Counted from the stretch's first letter, positions 8,053 to 17,172 are shown. The stretch: 64,000 bases of DNA from a virus (IMGVR_UViG_3300025133_000040:47832-111831), one strand, 5' to 3'. Numbers and translations are program-made. The notes: generated by a model not told the origin, from the sequence alone.

Positions 8053-8703
8053 CTAGTGTGTCCTATCTTTTGAGTTCCTGTTCATACTATTATACACCGC
8101 CATTGGCGATTGGAAGTTAATTCCATATATATTAGATGTCTTTACAGTGTCATATTGGTTTGACTTCCAGATTTTCCCGTTAGTTATGCAGGATACTCCG
8201 TACTTTTCCTGCAATTCTAAGGCCCATAGCAGGTTGTCAGAAAAATCGTCAAGAAAATTCCCATTAGACGGGTAGAAATACTCAACCCCCAGGTCGCACG
8301 CAATAGCCGTCACTTCGTAGATGGTCTTACTATCCATGGCGCGATAGTCTAGCATGACCCTGAGGGTAGACCCGTGCTCCTCACACACCTTCCTCTGGGA
8401 CTCTATATCGTCGGCAACCAGCTCAAGTTTGCGGTTGGCCGTCCATACGGTGGGTATGACCAGATTGATGGCGTTGGCCCCTCGCCTAATAGCAGAAAGG
8501 GCTGAGTGGCTACGGACAGACGACTCCAGGGTGTTCACTTCTGCCGCAATATCTATATCTTTTTTGACCACCTCGCGGAACAAAGGGATAAAAAACGGGC
8601 TCGTAAGTACGCTATTGCACCCTAGCTCTATAGACTGGAAGAAGCCCTGTAGGGCATCATCCTCTTTAAGGTCTCTTCCTTTGATTGTTACTTCCTTATA
8701 CAC
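8053..8703 (-). CDS. DeoC-like TIM-barrel aldolase, catalytic Lys not seen
   Basis: 216 residues. The order of segments follows deoxyribose-phosphate aldolase: AINLVIPTVWTANRKLELV, TLRVMLDYRAMDSKTIYEV, LGVEYFYPSNGNFLD, then YGVSCITNGKIW. Where DeoC has KTSTGF with the Schiff-base lysine, this protein has YPSNGN, so it may be inactive or use another residue. Family assignment is by pattern only; another TIM barrel is possible. Overlaps the ClpP-like gene by 8 bp. Confidence 0.45.
   Translation of the reverse strand: MYKEVTIKGRDLKEDDALQGFFQSIELGCNSVLTSPFFIPLFREVVKKDIDIAAEVNTLESSVRSHSALSAIRRGANAINLVIPTVWTANRKLELVADDIESQRKVCEEHGSTLRVMLDYRAMDSKTIYEVTAIACDLGVEYFYPSNGNFLDDFSDNLLWALELQEKYGVSCITNGKIWKSNQYDTVKTSNIYGINFQSPMAVYNSMNRNSKDRTH
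8089..8094 (-). promoter_or_regulatory. Possible extended -10 element
   Basis: GGTGTATAATA in minus sense within the end of the DeoC-like gene, without a -35. It could drive the putative structural gene. Confidence 0.35.
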
Positions 8704-9397
8704 TTAGCACTTTCTCCCTAGCCTTGGCTGTAGTCTCATACCCTTCGTCACCGATTACGCCGTCAGCAAAACCATAATAGACCGCCTCTTTAGCGGTGAG
8801 CCACCACTCCTCTTTCAGGTCCATCTTCTTCTGAAGGAACGTCTTAACGGCCTTTTCCCCCATGTTTCTTTCCTTGAAGTATTCACCACCAACGCACACT
8901 CTAACGTAGTTGTCAAGCATAACGTCACAGGTCTTCTTTAGTTGCTCGGCCTCGGTTAGGAACTGCTTAGAGGTTCCAACCATACCTGCGCTACCATGGT
9001 GAATCATAAAAGAACAATTAGGCATCAACAGCCTTGTGTCTGCTGCCTGCATCATAATGCTGCTCATAGAAACAGCCCAGCCATGAGAGATAGACAGGAT
9101 GTGGCAGGTAGAATGGGCAATGGCATCGTATATAGCCATCCCGTAGGGCCACTCACCACCAGTACAACAGAAGTGTACTGTTATGGGTTCACTATCAAAG
9201 GCTTCCAGGTATCTCAGATTCTTTATAAAGACATTAGCCACGCTAAAATCTATACCTGATTCTAAGCTTTCATCGTCGTAAGATTCTGAGTTAACGAATA
9301 TCTCTTTGGAGTCTATATGAATACCTTGATTGTGCATTACTTCCAGCGCCCCGTGCCTCTGGGGTACTGTTCTTTTCTTTACACTAGGTATTGCCAT
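8696..9397 (-). CDS. ClpP-like serine protease
   Basis: 233 residues. ClpP/crotonase fold: VHFCCTGGEWPYGMAIYDAI, then HGWAVSMSSIMMQAADTR with the nucleophilic Ser, then NCSFMIHHGSAG with the catalytic His; a later Asp in ERNMGEKAV or DLKEEWW may complete the triad. ClpP-like enzymes in phages often mature prohead proteins; a role in host proteolysis is also possible. Lies in the ThyA-sigma operon. Confidence 0.82.
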   Translation of the reverse strand: MAIPSVKKRTVPQRHGALEVMHNQGIHIDSKEIFVNSESYDDESLESGIDFSVANVFIKNLRYLEAFDSEPITVHFCCTGGEWPYGMAIYDAIAHSTCHILSISHGWAVSMSSIMMQAADTRLLMPNCSFMIHHGSAGMVGTSKQFLTEAEQLKKTCDVMLDNYVRVCVGGEYFKERNMGEKAVKTFLQKKMDLKEEWWLTAKEAVYYGFADGVIGDEGYETTAKAREKVLSV

Positions 9398-9932
9398 TTT
9401 TTACTCCGTCCGTTTCCTTAGTTGTCTCGTCCAACAACCACGGAACAGATGATGGGTCTTGAGCACTGAGCAAGTCAGTGATGCGCTTACGGCTCCTCTT
9501 CTGTTGGTGGGGCTTGGTCTCTAGATTTTTAAAGTGCTCGTCAACTTGCTTGCTAATGCTGCTAAACACCTCACTGGGCTTGAATAGCTTACCTACGGCG
9601 ATTCTCATACGTAAAGGAGACATAACCTCAAAGGACTCGACGCCTAAAGTTTCTGATACAATTTCACAAATCGGATAGCTAATATTAAAGGAGGTATGAC
9701 CCTGCCAAAAATTCATAATATCCATAAGAGCCCTAGGGCCAACGAGAGGTATGACGCCATGGTCACTAATTAGAACTCTGTGTTTTTTACCTACAGGGTG
9801 AGGCCCATCAAGGGGTTCGCCTTCAAATTCGTCGTCAAGTCTATCGTCTGCGTCTGGGTCATAGTCAAACTCTGTGTCGTCAGCAAATGGGCTTGCCCAC
9901 TTCTCCCAAACGATTAGGTTTTTATTTTTCAT
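9384..9932 (-). CDS. Hypothetical acidic protein
   Basis: 182 residues, acidic N-terminus (DDTEFDYDPDADDRLDDEFEG), then a central region ISYPICEIVSETLG and a basic Ser/Lys-rich tail. Not recognised. ATG 9932 abuts the thyA stop. Confidence 0.65.
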   Translation of the reverse strand: MKNKNLIVWEKWASPFADDTEFDYDPDADDRLDDEFEGEPLDGPHPVGKKHRVLISDHGVIPLVGPRALMDIMNFWQGHTSFNISYPICEIVSETLGVESFEVMSPLRMRIAVGKLFKPSEVFSSISKQVDEHFKNLETKPHQQKRSRKRITDLLSAQDPSSVPWLLDETTKETDGVKNGNT

Positions 9933-10846
9933 TATACCGCTACCTCTCCGAAGTCAAGTTTAGAGTGAGGATTATAGTCAATTAGTTCCGTCTTGTCGTG
10001 TGTCCAATCAAAGATGCTGAATTGTTTTTCCTCTGGATGCAGCTTCAACTTAGGTAGTTGTCGCGGCTTCCTCTTTAGCTGTTCCTTCGCAACTTCAATC
10101 TGATTCTCATAGATGTGTGCATCACATAGGGTGCCGCTCAGATTTCCAGGCTTAAGCCCCGAGTCCTTACATAGTAGCTCCAATAGGAGCCCGTAACTTG
10201 CGATGTTGAACGGTACGCCCAGCATCATGTCGCATGAACGCTGCGTCCAGTGTAGGCTTAGTTCGCCATCAATGTGTGTTAGTATCCACATAAGGTGGCA
10301 GGGCGGTAGGGCCATAGCCTGAATCTGGCTAGGGTTCCACGCACTCACTACTAGTCGTCGGTCGTCAGGATTGTTTTCTAGTTTGCTTACCACTTGCTTG
10401 AGCTGGTCGATGCCTTTTAACTGGCCGTCACAACCCTCACTATAGACTTCGTTCCATTTGCGCCACTGGTAGCCATAGATGGGTCCAAGGTCATCCACTC
10501 TTTTTTGTATTTTTTTTCTGTTTGGAAACGGGTAGTCAATACCATTATTGATAACATTTAAATCCCCATGAACTATCCTGTCAACCTCTACAGGATTGGC
10601 CCACTCGTCCCATATCTTACACTTGCGTTTCTGATACCAAGACTTAGAGGTGATACCCCCTATGAACCCCTCTAGCTCAACAGCCATGGTTCGGAAGGCA
10701 AGCTTCTTAGTCGTGCAAGCAGGGAAGCCCTCGTGCATCTCATGTGAGAAGAACTGGTTGGGACATACTATGGTCTTACCGGCTCGTGTGTCCTTGGGCT
10801 TACCCTTGGACAGGATATTGTCTACAATGTCAAGATACTGCTGCAT
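9932..10846 (-). CDS. thyA: Thymidylate synthase
   Basis: 304 residues. Converts dUMP to dTMP with methylene-tetrahydrofolate. Catalytic loop LPPCHLMW with the nucleophilic Cys, RRLVVSAWNPSQ phosphate-binding segment, and QRSCDMMLGVPFNIASYGLL are all present, and DAHIYENQIEVAKEQL closes the fold. Complete length for ThyA. Works with the dCMP deaminase at 5723. Confidence 0.96.
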   Translation of the reverse strand: MQQYLDIVDNILSKGKPKDTRAGKTIVCPNQFFSHEMHEGFPACTTKKLAFRTMAVELEGFIGGITSKSWYQKRKCKIWDEWANPVEVDRIVHGDLNVINNGIDYPFPNRKKIQKRVDDLGPIYGYQWRKWNEVYSEGCDGQLKGIDQLKQVVSKLENNPDDRRLVVSAWNPSQIQAMALPPCHLMWILTHIDGELSLHWTQRSCDMMLGVPFNIASYGLLLELLCKDSGLKPGNLSGTLCDAHIYENQIEVAKEQLKRKPRQLPKLKLHPEEKQFSIFDWTHDKTELIDYNPHSKLDFGEVAV

Positions 10847-10848
10847 GT

Positions 10849-11319
10849 TTAGTCCTTTGTGTGCTCAGCGTCGTGAGCAAACTTCTTAAGGGTTGACTGG
10901 GCATTGATGACTGGCTGGTGAACCGAAAGGTTCTCAGTATCCTGCCAGCTTACAATTATTTGCCTTACAAAATCCTTGAGGTCTGGCTGCCCTAAGACAA
11001 CGTCAACCAACGTCTTATAGATTACCTCGTTGAACTCGCCATTGGTAACATCAGCCACCAACTGCCCAAGCCTGGAGGCCGTTCTATTCATGTCTTCCTC
11101 AGGACACCACACCACATTAATGCGAGCCTGATGTGACCTATCTACATAGAAGGTTACACCGCATATCATATCCTCAGAGCCTAAACTATTTTGCCCTGCC
11201 TCTTCTGCTGCCTCACCTTGTTCTTCTATGTATTTCTGCACATTGTACTGCTGAACAACCTCGTCTGTAGTGGGAACATCGAATCCAAGTAGGTTATTAA
11301 AAAATCTTTCCCAAGCCAA
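10849..11319 (-). CDS. Hypothetical protein
   Basis: 156 residues. N-terminal helical part with an EEQGEAAEEAG stretch, then CGVTFYVDRSHQARINVVW. No recognised family. It sits 2 bp before thyA and is probably translated with it. Confidence 0.6.
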   Translation of the reverse strand: MAWERFFNNLLGFDVPTTDEVVQQYNVQKYIEEQGEAAEEAGQNSLGSEDMICGVTFYVDRSHQARINVVWCPEEDMNRTASRLGQLVADVTNGEFNEVIYKTLVDVVLGQPDLKDFVRQIIVSWQDTENLSVHQPVINAQSTLKKFAHDAEHTKD

Positions 11320-11353
11320 AGTACTCTCCCTTATATGTTATACACCTATAAAA

Positions 11354-11854
11354 CTAGCTAATTGACCATAGCTGTAGTAGCTCATCTCGCACTCTTTCTG
11401 GGTGTAGCGTGGAGAAATTAATAAAAACCTCGTCCATTATATGGTCCATGTCATACAGGCAGAGGGTGGCGTTACCGTCACCCCCCGCTGTAATAAGCCT
11501 CTTTGGTGGGTTGTCCTCTACGAATCGTTTAAGCTCTTTAACGGATGCGATGTATAGGTCTGTCACCATGTGAGCCCAGAAATTAGCGGTGGTTGCACCT
11601 AAGCCACTAGGCTTACCTGACTTAGGATTGAAAGTTTCGATTGCTATATTACCACTACGGTTAGCATAAATATCGTACTTGACTTCTGTTGTGAAGCCTT
11701 TGTCCTTATCTATAGTAGAAGTTATATCAAAGAATTTTCTTTTATTTACTGGTCCCTCATTAAGCTCGGACGGGAACCCCGCCTCTTCGTAGAGCTTAAG
11801 CACAGCGTTCTCTGCTGTCTTACCGATTGCTAAATCACGAGTCCACGCCGACAT
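11354..11854 (-). CDS. Putative PD-(D/E)XK-type nuclease
   Basis: 166 residues. KFFDITSTID followed by GFTTEVKYDIYANRSGNIAIE gives the D...EXK arrangement of the restriction-endonuclease fold, with the later IAIE strand as in small phage resolvase- or VSR-like nucleases. The assignment rests on motif order only. Overlaps the sigma factor gene by 20 bp. Confidence 0.5.
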   Translation of the reverse strand: MSAWTRDLAIGKTAENAVLKLYEEAGFPSELNEGPVNKRKFFDITSTIDKDKGFTTEVKYDIYANRSGNIAIETFNPKSGKPSGLGATTANFWAHMVTDLYIASVKELKRFVEDNPPKRLITAGGDGNATLCLYDMDHIMDEVFINFSTLHPERVRDELLQLWSIS

Positions 11855-12467
11855 AGGCAGCCAATCCTTTCATTTTTTCTTTTGCTTTTTTAATAGATAG
11901 TCGCACAGCTTCTCTTGTCACCCCTTTTTCACAGGCAATGTCTTGCAATGTCCTATTCTCTATATAGTAATTATAGGCACAACTATGCTGCTTGTCAGTT
12001 AATTTATCGTCGGAAAGCAAAAATTCAACAAACTCCTTGTTCTCCACGTCTTTTGCTGTCTTTGTGGAGTCTTCATCTGGGTCAGCAATTATTGAGAGTA
12101 GCTCTTGAGAGTCTTCTCCGCTCCCCATTAGTGTGTGCAAGGACTTAACCTGTTTCTTATAGGCTCTTTTACGTCTAGTTAGGTATCCACACACAGCATA
12201 CCTTGCCATGGACTTGCGATAGCCTTCTTTGCTGCCTCGCCCGTCAAAGTTCCAATCACTTAACATAATTTGCGTAGTAATGTTTGCCATAGCATCGTCG
12301 TTGCTTAAAATTTCATTCGATGCTTGGTAGCCAAATTCACTTCTCATTGAAATGACTAAGTATCGTGCAATTTTTTGGTATTCATCTAGGCTCAGGTCTA
12401 CTTGACCTTTCTTATCTTCTTTAAAATTATTACCAACGTAGCCTAGTGTAGCAATGTCAAGATTCAT
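11835..12467 (-). CDS. Phage sigma70-family RNA polymerase sigma factor
   Basis: 210 residues. The region-2-like core (MLSDWNFDGRGSKEGYRK, then MARYAVCGYLTRRKRAYK) is followed by an acidic linker and region 4 with a helix-turn-helix: LTDKQHSCAYNYY, RTLQDIACEKGVTREAVRLS. It should direct host polymerase to phage promoters, as late sigma factors such as T4 gp55 do. The repeated promoters here look like ordinary sigma70 sites, so this factor may read others that I did not find. Confidence 0.8.
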   Translation of the reverse strand: MNLDIATLGYVGNNFKEDKKGQVDLSLDEYQKIARYLVISMRSEFGYQASNEILSNDDAMANITTQIMLSDWNFDGRGSKEGYRKSMARYAVCGYLTRRKRAYKKQVKSLHTLMGSGEDSQELLSIIADPDEDSTKTAKDVENKEFVEFLLSDDKLTDKQHSCAYNYYIENRTLQDIACEKGVTREAVRLSIKKAKEKMKGLAAYVGVDS

Positions 12468-12865
12468 TCGTTTCTCCCATAAAATAAAGCGTTACCAACC
12501 ATAATGTCCTGTAAGTCTTGTTTTCCTATGTCCTGTTGTGACACCGTTGCGGTATCAATCAATTGATAGTTGTACTCGTACTCTTCTTCAACGAGTCCAA
12601 AATATATAGCCCAACTAGGGGGGTCGTCCATGTCGTCTATCCACGTAGTTGCATTATCGTCAGATAGAACGTCTAATCTTAACCATTTTCCAGTTGGTCT
12701 TTTAACAGTCATGTCGGTGTCGTAGTACACCGGGAAGTTGTGCAACCCTTTCGGAAGGTGCATGTCTTTCAAAGATATGCCCATCTGCAACTCAAGCGCT
12801 GCCATTCTAATGGCGTTGTTAATTTCCCCTTTGTTGTCGGGGTGAGTCACAATTGCTATAGTCAT
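12464..12865 (-). CDS. Hypothetical protein
   Basis: 133 residues. The start AIVTHPDNKGEINNAIRMAA looks like an alpha/beta nucleotide-type opening; the rest is acidic. Overlaps both neighbours by 1-4 bp (translational coupling). Not recognised. Confidence 0.6.
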   Translation of the reverse strand: MTIAIVTHPDNKGEINNAIRMAALELQMGISLKDMHLPKGLHNFPVYYDTDMTVKRPTGKWLRLDVLSDDNATTWIDDMDDPPSWAIYFGLVEEEYEYNYQLIDTATVSQQDIGKQDLQDIMVGNALFYGRNE

Positions 12866-13950
12866 TATACAGTAACTCCCATTGAAGTCAATAGGGTTTT
12901 TGCGGTATTTTCCCAGGAGAATCGCCCTGCTGTCACGATTCCTTGGGGGTTGTCTGGCCTATTTTTATAACAGAATCTCATATGTTCGATAAGTTGCTCC
13001 TCTTGGTCGAGGTCAAAGTCCATCCACTCTCCCTGCCCATGGAACCAGATACCATCATAGGCATCTTCTAGGCCATCGCTGGGCTCAATCAAAAAGGAAT
13101 TGTCAGCATCGCAGTACTCAGTATGCGCAGAGTAGTTCGTTGTGATGACTGGCTTACCACACGACATCATTTCAAGTAGCTCCATATTCCAGCCCTCAGC
13201 ACGAGCAGGGAAAACCCCACAGTCTACCGTTGCCATAGCCGCAGCAACGTCTTTATGTCCTTTTACTGCCGGTAAAACATGTATCTTGCTCGCCAAGGAC
13301 AACGTGCTATACTGGTTGAGCCAACCCCTTGTCTGTCCAGGTGTTAGGAATGGGTTGTGAGGCATCATTATGAGCCTTACGTTGTCTGTTTTATTAAACG
13401 CCTTGTCGAAGCACCTGCCAAGTGTGTCGTGCCCCTTGCGCTTCTCCCACTTGCCAATGTTGAAGAAGGTATATTCATCCTCTGGTTTAAACAAGGTCGT
13501 CAGTTCGTCCGTACGGGCCTCTGCGTTGAACACACTACTGTCTACGCCTAAAGGCACAACATCGGCTTTTCTACCTATCTGCTCCTCTATGATTGAGGCA
13601 GCCCAAGAGGAGCACACTGTGAGCCTGTCGGGAAATCCAAGGTGGTGCTTTTCTATATCGTTGAATTTATTCAACTCAAAGATTGGCATGGCAGTATACT
13701 CGCCACGACCTACTCTATTGGCTAGGTCAAACTGGTGCCAGATTTGCAGAGTAGGGGCGTCGTAGTCAAACTCGTTGGCGTTGGCAGCACAGCCGTTAAG
13801 GAAGTCTAGTTCCTCCTTGGTGTCTGCCTGTATGTTCCCCTTGGAGAATAAGGACACCTTGTGGTCTAGCTTGTGAAGGGCGTCGATAATATATTTAGTA
13901 GCAATGCCGTAGCCAGTATTGCTAGTACTTCCCATAAGATTTATATTCAT
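12865..13950 (-). CDS. GT4-type glycosyltransferase
   Basis: About 361 residues, GT-B fold. N-terminal MGSTSNTGYGIATKYI with the Gly-rich donor loop; NIGKWEKRKGHDTLGRCF; and the GT4 signature PARAEGWNMELLEMMSCGKP followed by VITTNYSAHTEY. It moves a sugar from a nucleotide-sugar donor onto an unknown acceptor. ATG 13950 overlaps the upstream stop as ATGA. Confidence 0.88.
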   Translation of the reverse strand: MNINLMGSTSNTGYGIATKYIIDALHKLDHKVSLFSKGNIQADTKEELDFLNGCAANANEFDYDAPTLQIWHQFDLANRVGRGEYTAMPIFELNKFNDIEKHHLGFPDRLTVCSSWAASIIEEQIGRKADVVPLGVDSSVFNAEARTDELTTLFKPEDEYTFFNIGKWEKRKGHDTLGRCFDKAFNKTDNVRLIMMPHNPFLTPGQTRGWLNQYSTLSLASKIHVLPAVKGHKDVAAAMATVDCGVFPARAEGWNMELLEMMSCGKPVITTNYSAHTEYCDADNSFLIEPSDGLEDAYDGIWFHGQGEWMDFDLDQEEQLIEHMRFCYKNRPDNPQGIVTAGRFSWENTAKTLLTSMGVTV

Positions 13951-14993
13951 TCCTCGTTCGCCTCGCACATTAGCTTGCTTACTGTTTCATTAAACTCTGA
14001 AAAGTGGGTCGTTCCAATCTCTTCGTAGCCCACAACAGGGCCAGACAGCCTACCCTGTGCCATCAGGTTGACTACAGAACTAACAGGGAACGCTGTAGCC
14101 ATTTGCATAGCGCTGAACCTCTTGTTTGCCACAACATACTTTGACACAAAATTCCTGTCCACATCCACATGGAACACGACCTTATCGTCCTCTTCTGTCC
14201 TTTCAGCGTCTAGTATGTCGCAAACATACTTAGGAGGAATATCAGACTTAATTAATAGAGACATAGCGGCGTGGTGTCCAAGCCATCTGACTGTCTTGTA
14301 CTCGCAGTCCTCAACCCCTTTCTTAAGCATACTGTCAATAGTATGGGAGGCACCACCACTAGTGCGGAAACACTCATACTGTCCCTCTCCCGGCCACGAG
14401 GACGTAACCTTAGCATAGCCGCTCATACCGGGAGCCTTAAGAACCTCCCCTCCTTTTAGTACAACGCAATCGTCTTTATATTCGTTGATAAGCCCATCGG
14501 CAGACCAAGTCCTTTTATAGTTATAAACCTTTCGCTCGTCATACTTAGCAGGAATACCTCCGCACAGCATTACAACCTTTTTAACCGGCTCACCCCTTGG
14601 TAAACCATATAACATTTCAGCCACAATATTAACCCAGCCAGGAGCGAGGCCCTGGTCTGTTGCTGCGATTCCCCCTCTAAGCTTAGCAAACTTATTAATG
14701 TCGGACGACGTTTTTACGTGCCCTCCAAGGTCAACGTAGGGAACACCCTGAGAGATAGCGTCTATAGCCACCTTAAGGTTTTGATGGTACGGCATAGCAG
14801 ACACAACTACCGCAACATCGTTGTGCTCATTTATTTTAAATTCATCATACACTCTAGGGAAGTCTACGTTGGGACCACCGGGATATGATGTGTCCACACC
14901 AACAGTATGATAGCCTAGCTGCTTCAAGGCCCAGCAGATTGCTTGACCCATGTTGCCGTTCGCTCCGTATACTACAATTTTCTTATCTTTCAT
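13947..14993 (-). CDS. Saccharopine dehydrogenase-like oxidoreductase
   Basis: About 348 residues. N-terminal Rossmann motif VVYGANGNMGQAICWAL, then VAVVVSAMPYHQNLKVAIDA and GVPYVDLGG, the layout of saccharopine dehydrogenase and carboxynorspermidine synthase. The C-terminal half GGIPAKYDERKVYNYKRTW fits the substrate domain. Reaction in a phage is unknown; lysine or polyamine metabolism are the family precedents. Start at ATG 14993 has GGAG 7 bases upstream. Confidence 0.75.
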   Translation of the reverse strand: MKDKKIVVYGANGNMGQAICWALKQLGYHTVGVDTSYPGGPNVDFPRVYDEFKINEHNDVAVVVSAMPYHQNLKVAIDAISQGVPYVDLGGHVKTSSDINKFAKLRGGIAATDQGLAPGWVNIVAEMLYGLPRGEPVKKVVMLCGGIPAKYDERKVYNYKRTWSADGLINEYKDDCVVLKGGEVLKAPGMSGYAKVTSSWPGEGQYECFRTSGGASHTIDSMLKKGVEDCEYKTVRWLGHHAAMSLLIKSDIPPKYVCDILDAERTEEDDKVVFHVDVDRNFVSKYVVANKRFSAMQMATAFPVSSVVNLMAQGRLSGPVVGYEEIGTTHFSEFNETVSKLMCEANEE

Positions 14994-15345
14994 TGAGTAT
15001 CTCCTTAAACTCTGGGAGGTCGCCGTTCTTTTTAACGCACTCATCTTCGTAGAGGTGCATAAGCCTGCGTCTCATCTCGTCTTCCATGTCTGGGAAGACA
15101 CCAAGAGCGTCGGACAAGCTTGTATAGCCAAGCTTTCCTTCTGGGAAAAATGTTTGAAGCCACAACCGACTAACGAAGTAGTTAAATGCGCCCTTAACCT
15201 TGCCGGAAGGAACGGTCTTAAGAATCTCAGAAATATCTTCAATCCCAGGCTGAGAGCGAGAGCTAATAGCCCCACACCACTGAGATAAGAAACCAATCTG
15301 GTCTTTGATGTGTTGTCTGTCTTTTTTTGGCTCAATGTATGGCAT
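14983..15345 (-). CDS. Conserved phage protein, DUF6899-like
   Basis: 120 residues. MPYIEPKKDR at the start, GAFNYFVSRL in the middle and YEDECVKKNGDLPEF near the end match a small phage family normally ending in R-R-x-x-x-P-Y-E-D ... NGD. Function unknown. Overlaps both neighbours slightly. Confidence 0.65.
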   Translation of the reverse strand: MPYIEPKKDRQHIKDQIGFLSQWCGAISSRSQPGIEDISEILKTVPSGKVKGAFNYFVSRLWLQTFFPEGKLGYTSLSDALGVFPDMEDEMRRRLMHLYEDECVKKNGDLPEFKEILNER

Positions 15346-15668
15346 TATAATTCCTCCAGTATCTTTCCAAGTTGTTCTTCTTCATCTCTTCGTAATGCCT
15401 CTATGCAGTTTGCACGAGCACAGCTAAGGGCCTTCTGATATAGCTGAGACGACAGGCGTTTAAACTCAACAGTTGTTTTGTAGATTGTTTTTCCGTCTAT
15501 TTTTATATGAATGACTTCGGTACGATTCGTAGACGAGAACACGGTCCTTTTCAACCCAACGCATTTACCACTCTCGCTTTTGGCTACTATTACTTCCTCG
15601 CTTGCGTTTGAAAATTTCCAATCTAGATTGCCAAGAACCATAAAAAATTTACATCTATTAGTTGCCAT
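15345..15668 (-). CDS. Hypothetical protein
   Basis: About 107 residues. Start ATG 15668 has AGGA 6 bases upstream and overlaps the end of glpX by 11 bp. Beta-rich first half, helical Lys/Glu-rich end (RRDEEEQLGKILEEL). Not recognised. Confidence 0.65.
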   Translation of the reverse strand: MATNRCKFFMVLGNLDWKFSNASEEVIVAKSESGKCVGLKRTVFSSTNRTEVIHIKIDGKTIYKTTVEFKRLSSQLYQKALSCARANCIEALRRDEEEQLGKILEEL

Positions 15669-16644
15669 GCGTAGTCCTAATTTCCCTATAGGTGCCAGAG
15701 GCACTTTTCATAAACAGTGAATGAGTCAAAGGCTTCGACCCCTTACGAACCTGAACACCGTCAAGCAAGCTGCCATCCGTAATGCCCGTTGATATAAAAG
15801 CACAGTCGCCCCTCACTAGGTCGTTTTCGTTTAAAATCTCTCCGCACTTAACAAACCTTGAACTACCGTCCATCATTCGCTCAACTTCTTCCATCTCAAA
15901 GCCCCCTCCAAGGCACTTAACTGCGGCAGCAGAAATAACAGCCTCAGGTGCGCCGCCGATACCACAGTACAGGTCGATGCCAGAGTTAGGTAGACACGTA
16001 GCGATAGAGGCATTAACATCACAGTCTTGAATAAGTTTAATCCTACAGCCAATTCCCCTTAGTAGTTCAATGCTGTGTCCGTTACGCGGCCTATCAAGCA
16101 TACACACCGTAACTTCATTAACCTGCTTCTTTAGCGCGTCAGCCACCATGGTAGCTACCTCACTAATAGGAAAATCAAGCTGGTGGTACTTGTCGCCTCC
16201 GTACCTGTTGTCAATGTATTTCTTAGTGCGAGGTCCATAGCACATCTTCATTACGTAGTGAGCCTCGGTTGTGTACATCGTGTCAGGGCCAGAGAAAGCC
16301 ATTACAGAACTAGCCTCAGGCCCACCTTTAGAGGTTTGAGTTGTGCCGTCTACAGGGTCTACAGCAATGTCATAGATTTTCTCCCACTGAGAGTCTTTCT
16401 TATTAACATACTTACCAACGCCTCTGTACTCGCCAACCCACTCACCGTCAAAGAGCCCAGGAGCCTCGTCCTTCTTACCCTCACCAATAACAATCTTACC
16501 ACAGATAGGCATACGGTTGAGTCTGTCTCGCATTGCCTCTGTTGCCGCCCCATCTGCCCCGTTCTTATCCCCGCCACCAATGTAGGACGACGCCGCAATA
16601 GCAGCCGCTTCTGTCACCCTAATTAAATCTAACGAAAAATTCAT
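15658..16644 (-). CDS. glpX: Class II fructose-1,6-bisphosphatase (GlpX type)
   Basis: 328 residues, full length. Family hallmarks: DGAATEAMRDRLNRMP, metal motif IGEGKKDEAPGLFDGEWVG, and the phosphatase signature DPVDGTTQTSKGG; later GAPEAVISAAAVKCLGGGFE. In bacteria GlpX makes fructose 6-phosphate in gluconeogenesis and can act on sedoheptulose bisphosphate. In a phage it could redirect carbon to pentose phosphates and nucleotides or to sugar nucleotides for the glycosyltransferases here. AGGA 7 bases before the ATG. Looks active by motif. Confidence 0.93.
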   Translation of the reverse strand: MNFSLDLIRVTEAAAIAASSYIGGGDKNGADGAATEAMRDRLNRMPICGKIVIGEGKKDEAPGLFDGEWVGEYRGVGKYVNKKDSQWEKIYDIAVDPVDGTTQTSKGGPEASSVMAFSGPDTMYTTEAHYVMKMCYGPRTKKYIDNRYGGDKYHQLDFPISEVATMVADALKKQVNEVTVCMLDRPRNGHSIELLRGIGCRIKLIQDCDVNASIATCLPNSGIDLYCGIGGAPEAVISAAAVKCLGGGFEMEEVERMMDGSSRFVKCGEILNENDLVRGDCAFISTGITDGSLLDGVQVRKGSKPLTHSLFMKSASGTYREIRTTHGN

Positions 16645-17172
16645 CTAGCTGTCCTTTTTTCTGCTGTCAATTCCACAGTCCCAACATTGTTTTTGTCCTA
16701 GCTTTAGATTGCGCGTGGATACGTGCAACTCATTACCACACTCACACTTGCAGAGCCACTTGGCTGAGCGGTTGTGGGTTGTATTATACGAACCGTCCTG
16801 TCTTAGTACGGTCAATTTGTTAAACACCTTACCTGTAAGGTCTAGTTTGTTGTGTCCACCCCGGCGACCCCTGTTTGGCCCAGCCCCGCAAGAGAAGTCA
16901 AGGTCGTTATCAGCAATCTTCTGCTTAATAACGCGATGGCTAAGGCCGCTTGCCCTAGCTAGACTGGGAATGGTGCGATACCTCACCCCATCATGCTCTA
17001 CGTCAATGATGCTAGACTTATGTAGCCTGTCTCGGCTAACGATAAGTTCAGGAGGATACTCGTGCTTTATTCTGTCACGAATAACTCGCTTATTTATATA
17101 CGGGTAGTCCTTGTGGATTTGACTAATCGTATTATAAGTTTTACCATTGATTGTAATTGAAAAACGAAACAT
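16645..17172 (-). CDS. Zinc-ribbon DNA-binding protein of homing-endonuclease-associated type
   Basis: 175 residues. C-terminal DLTGKVFNKLTVLRQ, then WLCKCECGNELHVSTRNLK and QCWDCG form the zinc-binding module often found with HNH or AP2 domains in phages. Two repeated N-terminal segments (YNTISQIHKDYPYINKRVI and YRTIPSLARASGLSHRVI) look like tandem helix-turn-helix DNA-binding units. No nuclease core is visible. First gene after the promoter at 17213-17240. Confidence 0.65.
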   Translation of the reverse strand: MFRFSITINGKTYNTISQIHKDYPYINKRVIRDRIKHEYPPELIVSRDRLHKSSIIDVEHDGVRYRTIPSLARASGLSHRVIKQKIADNDLDFSCGAGPNRGRRGGHNKLDLTGKVFNKLTVLRQDGSYNTTHNRSAKWLCKCECGNELHVSTRNLKLGQKQCWDCGIDSRKKDS

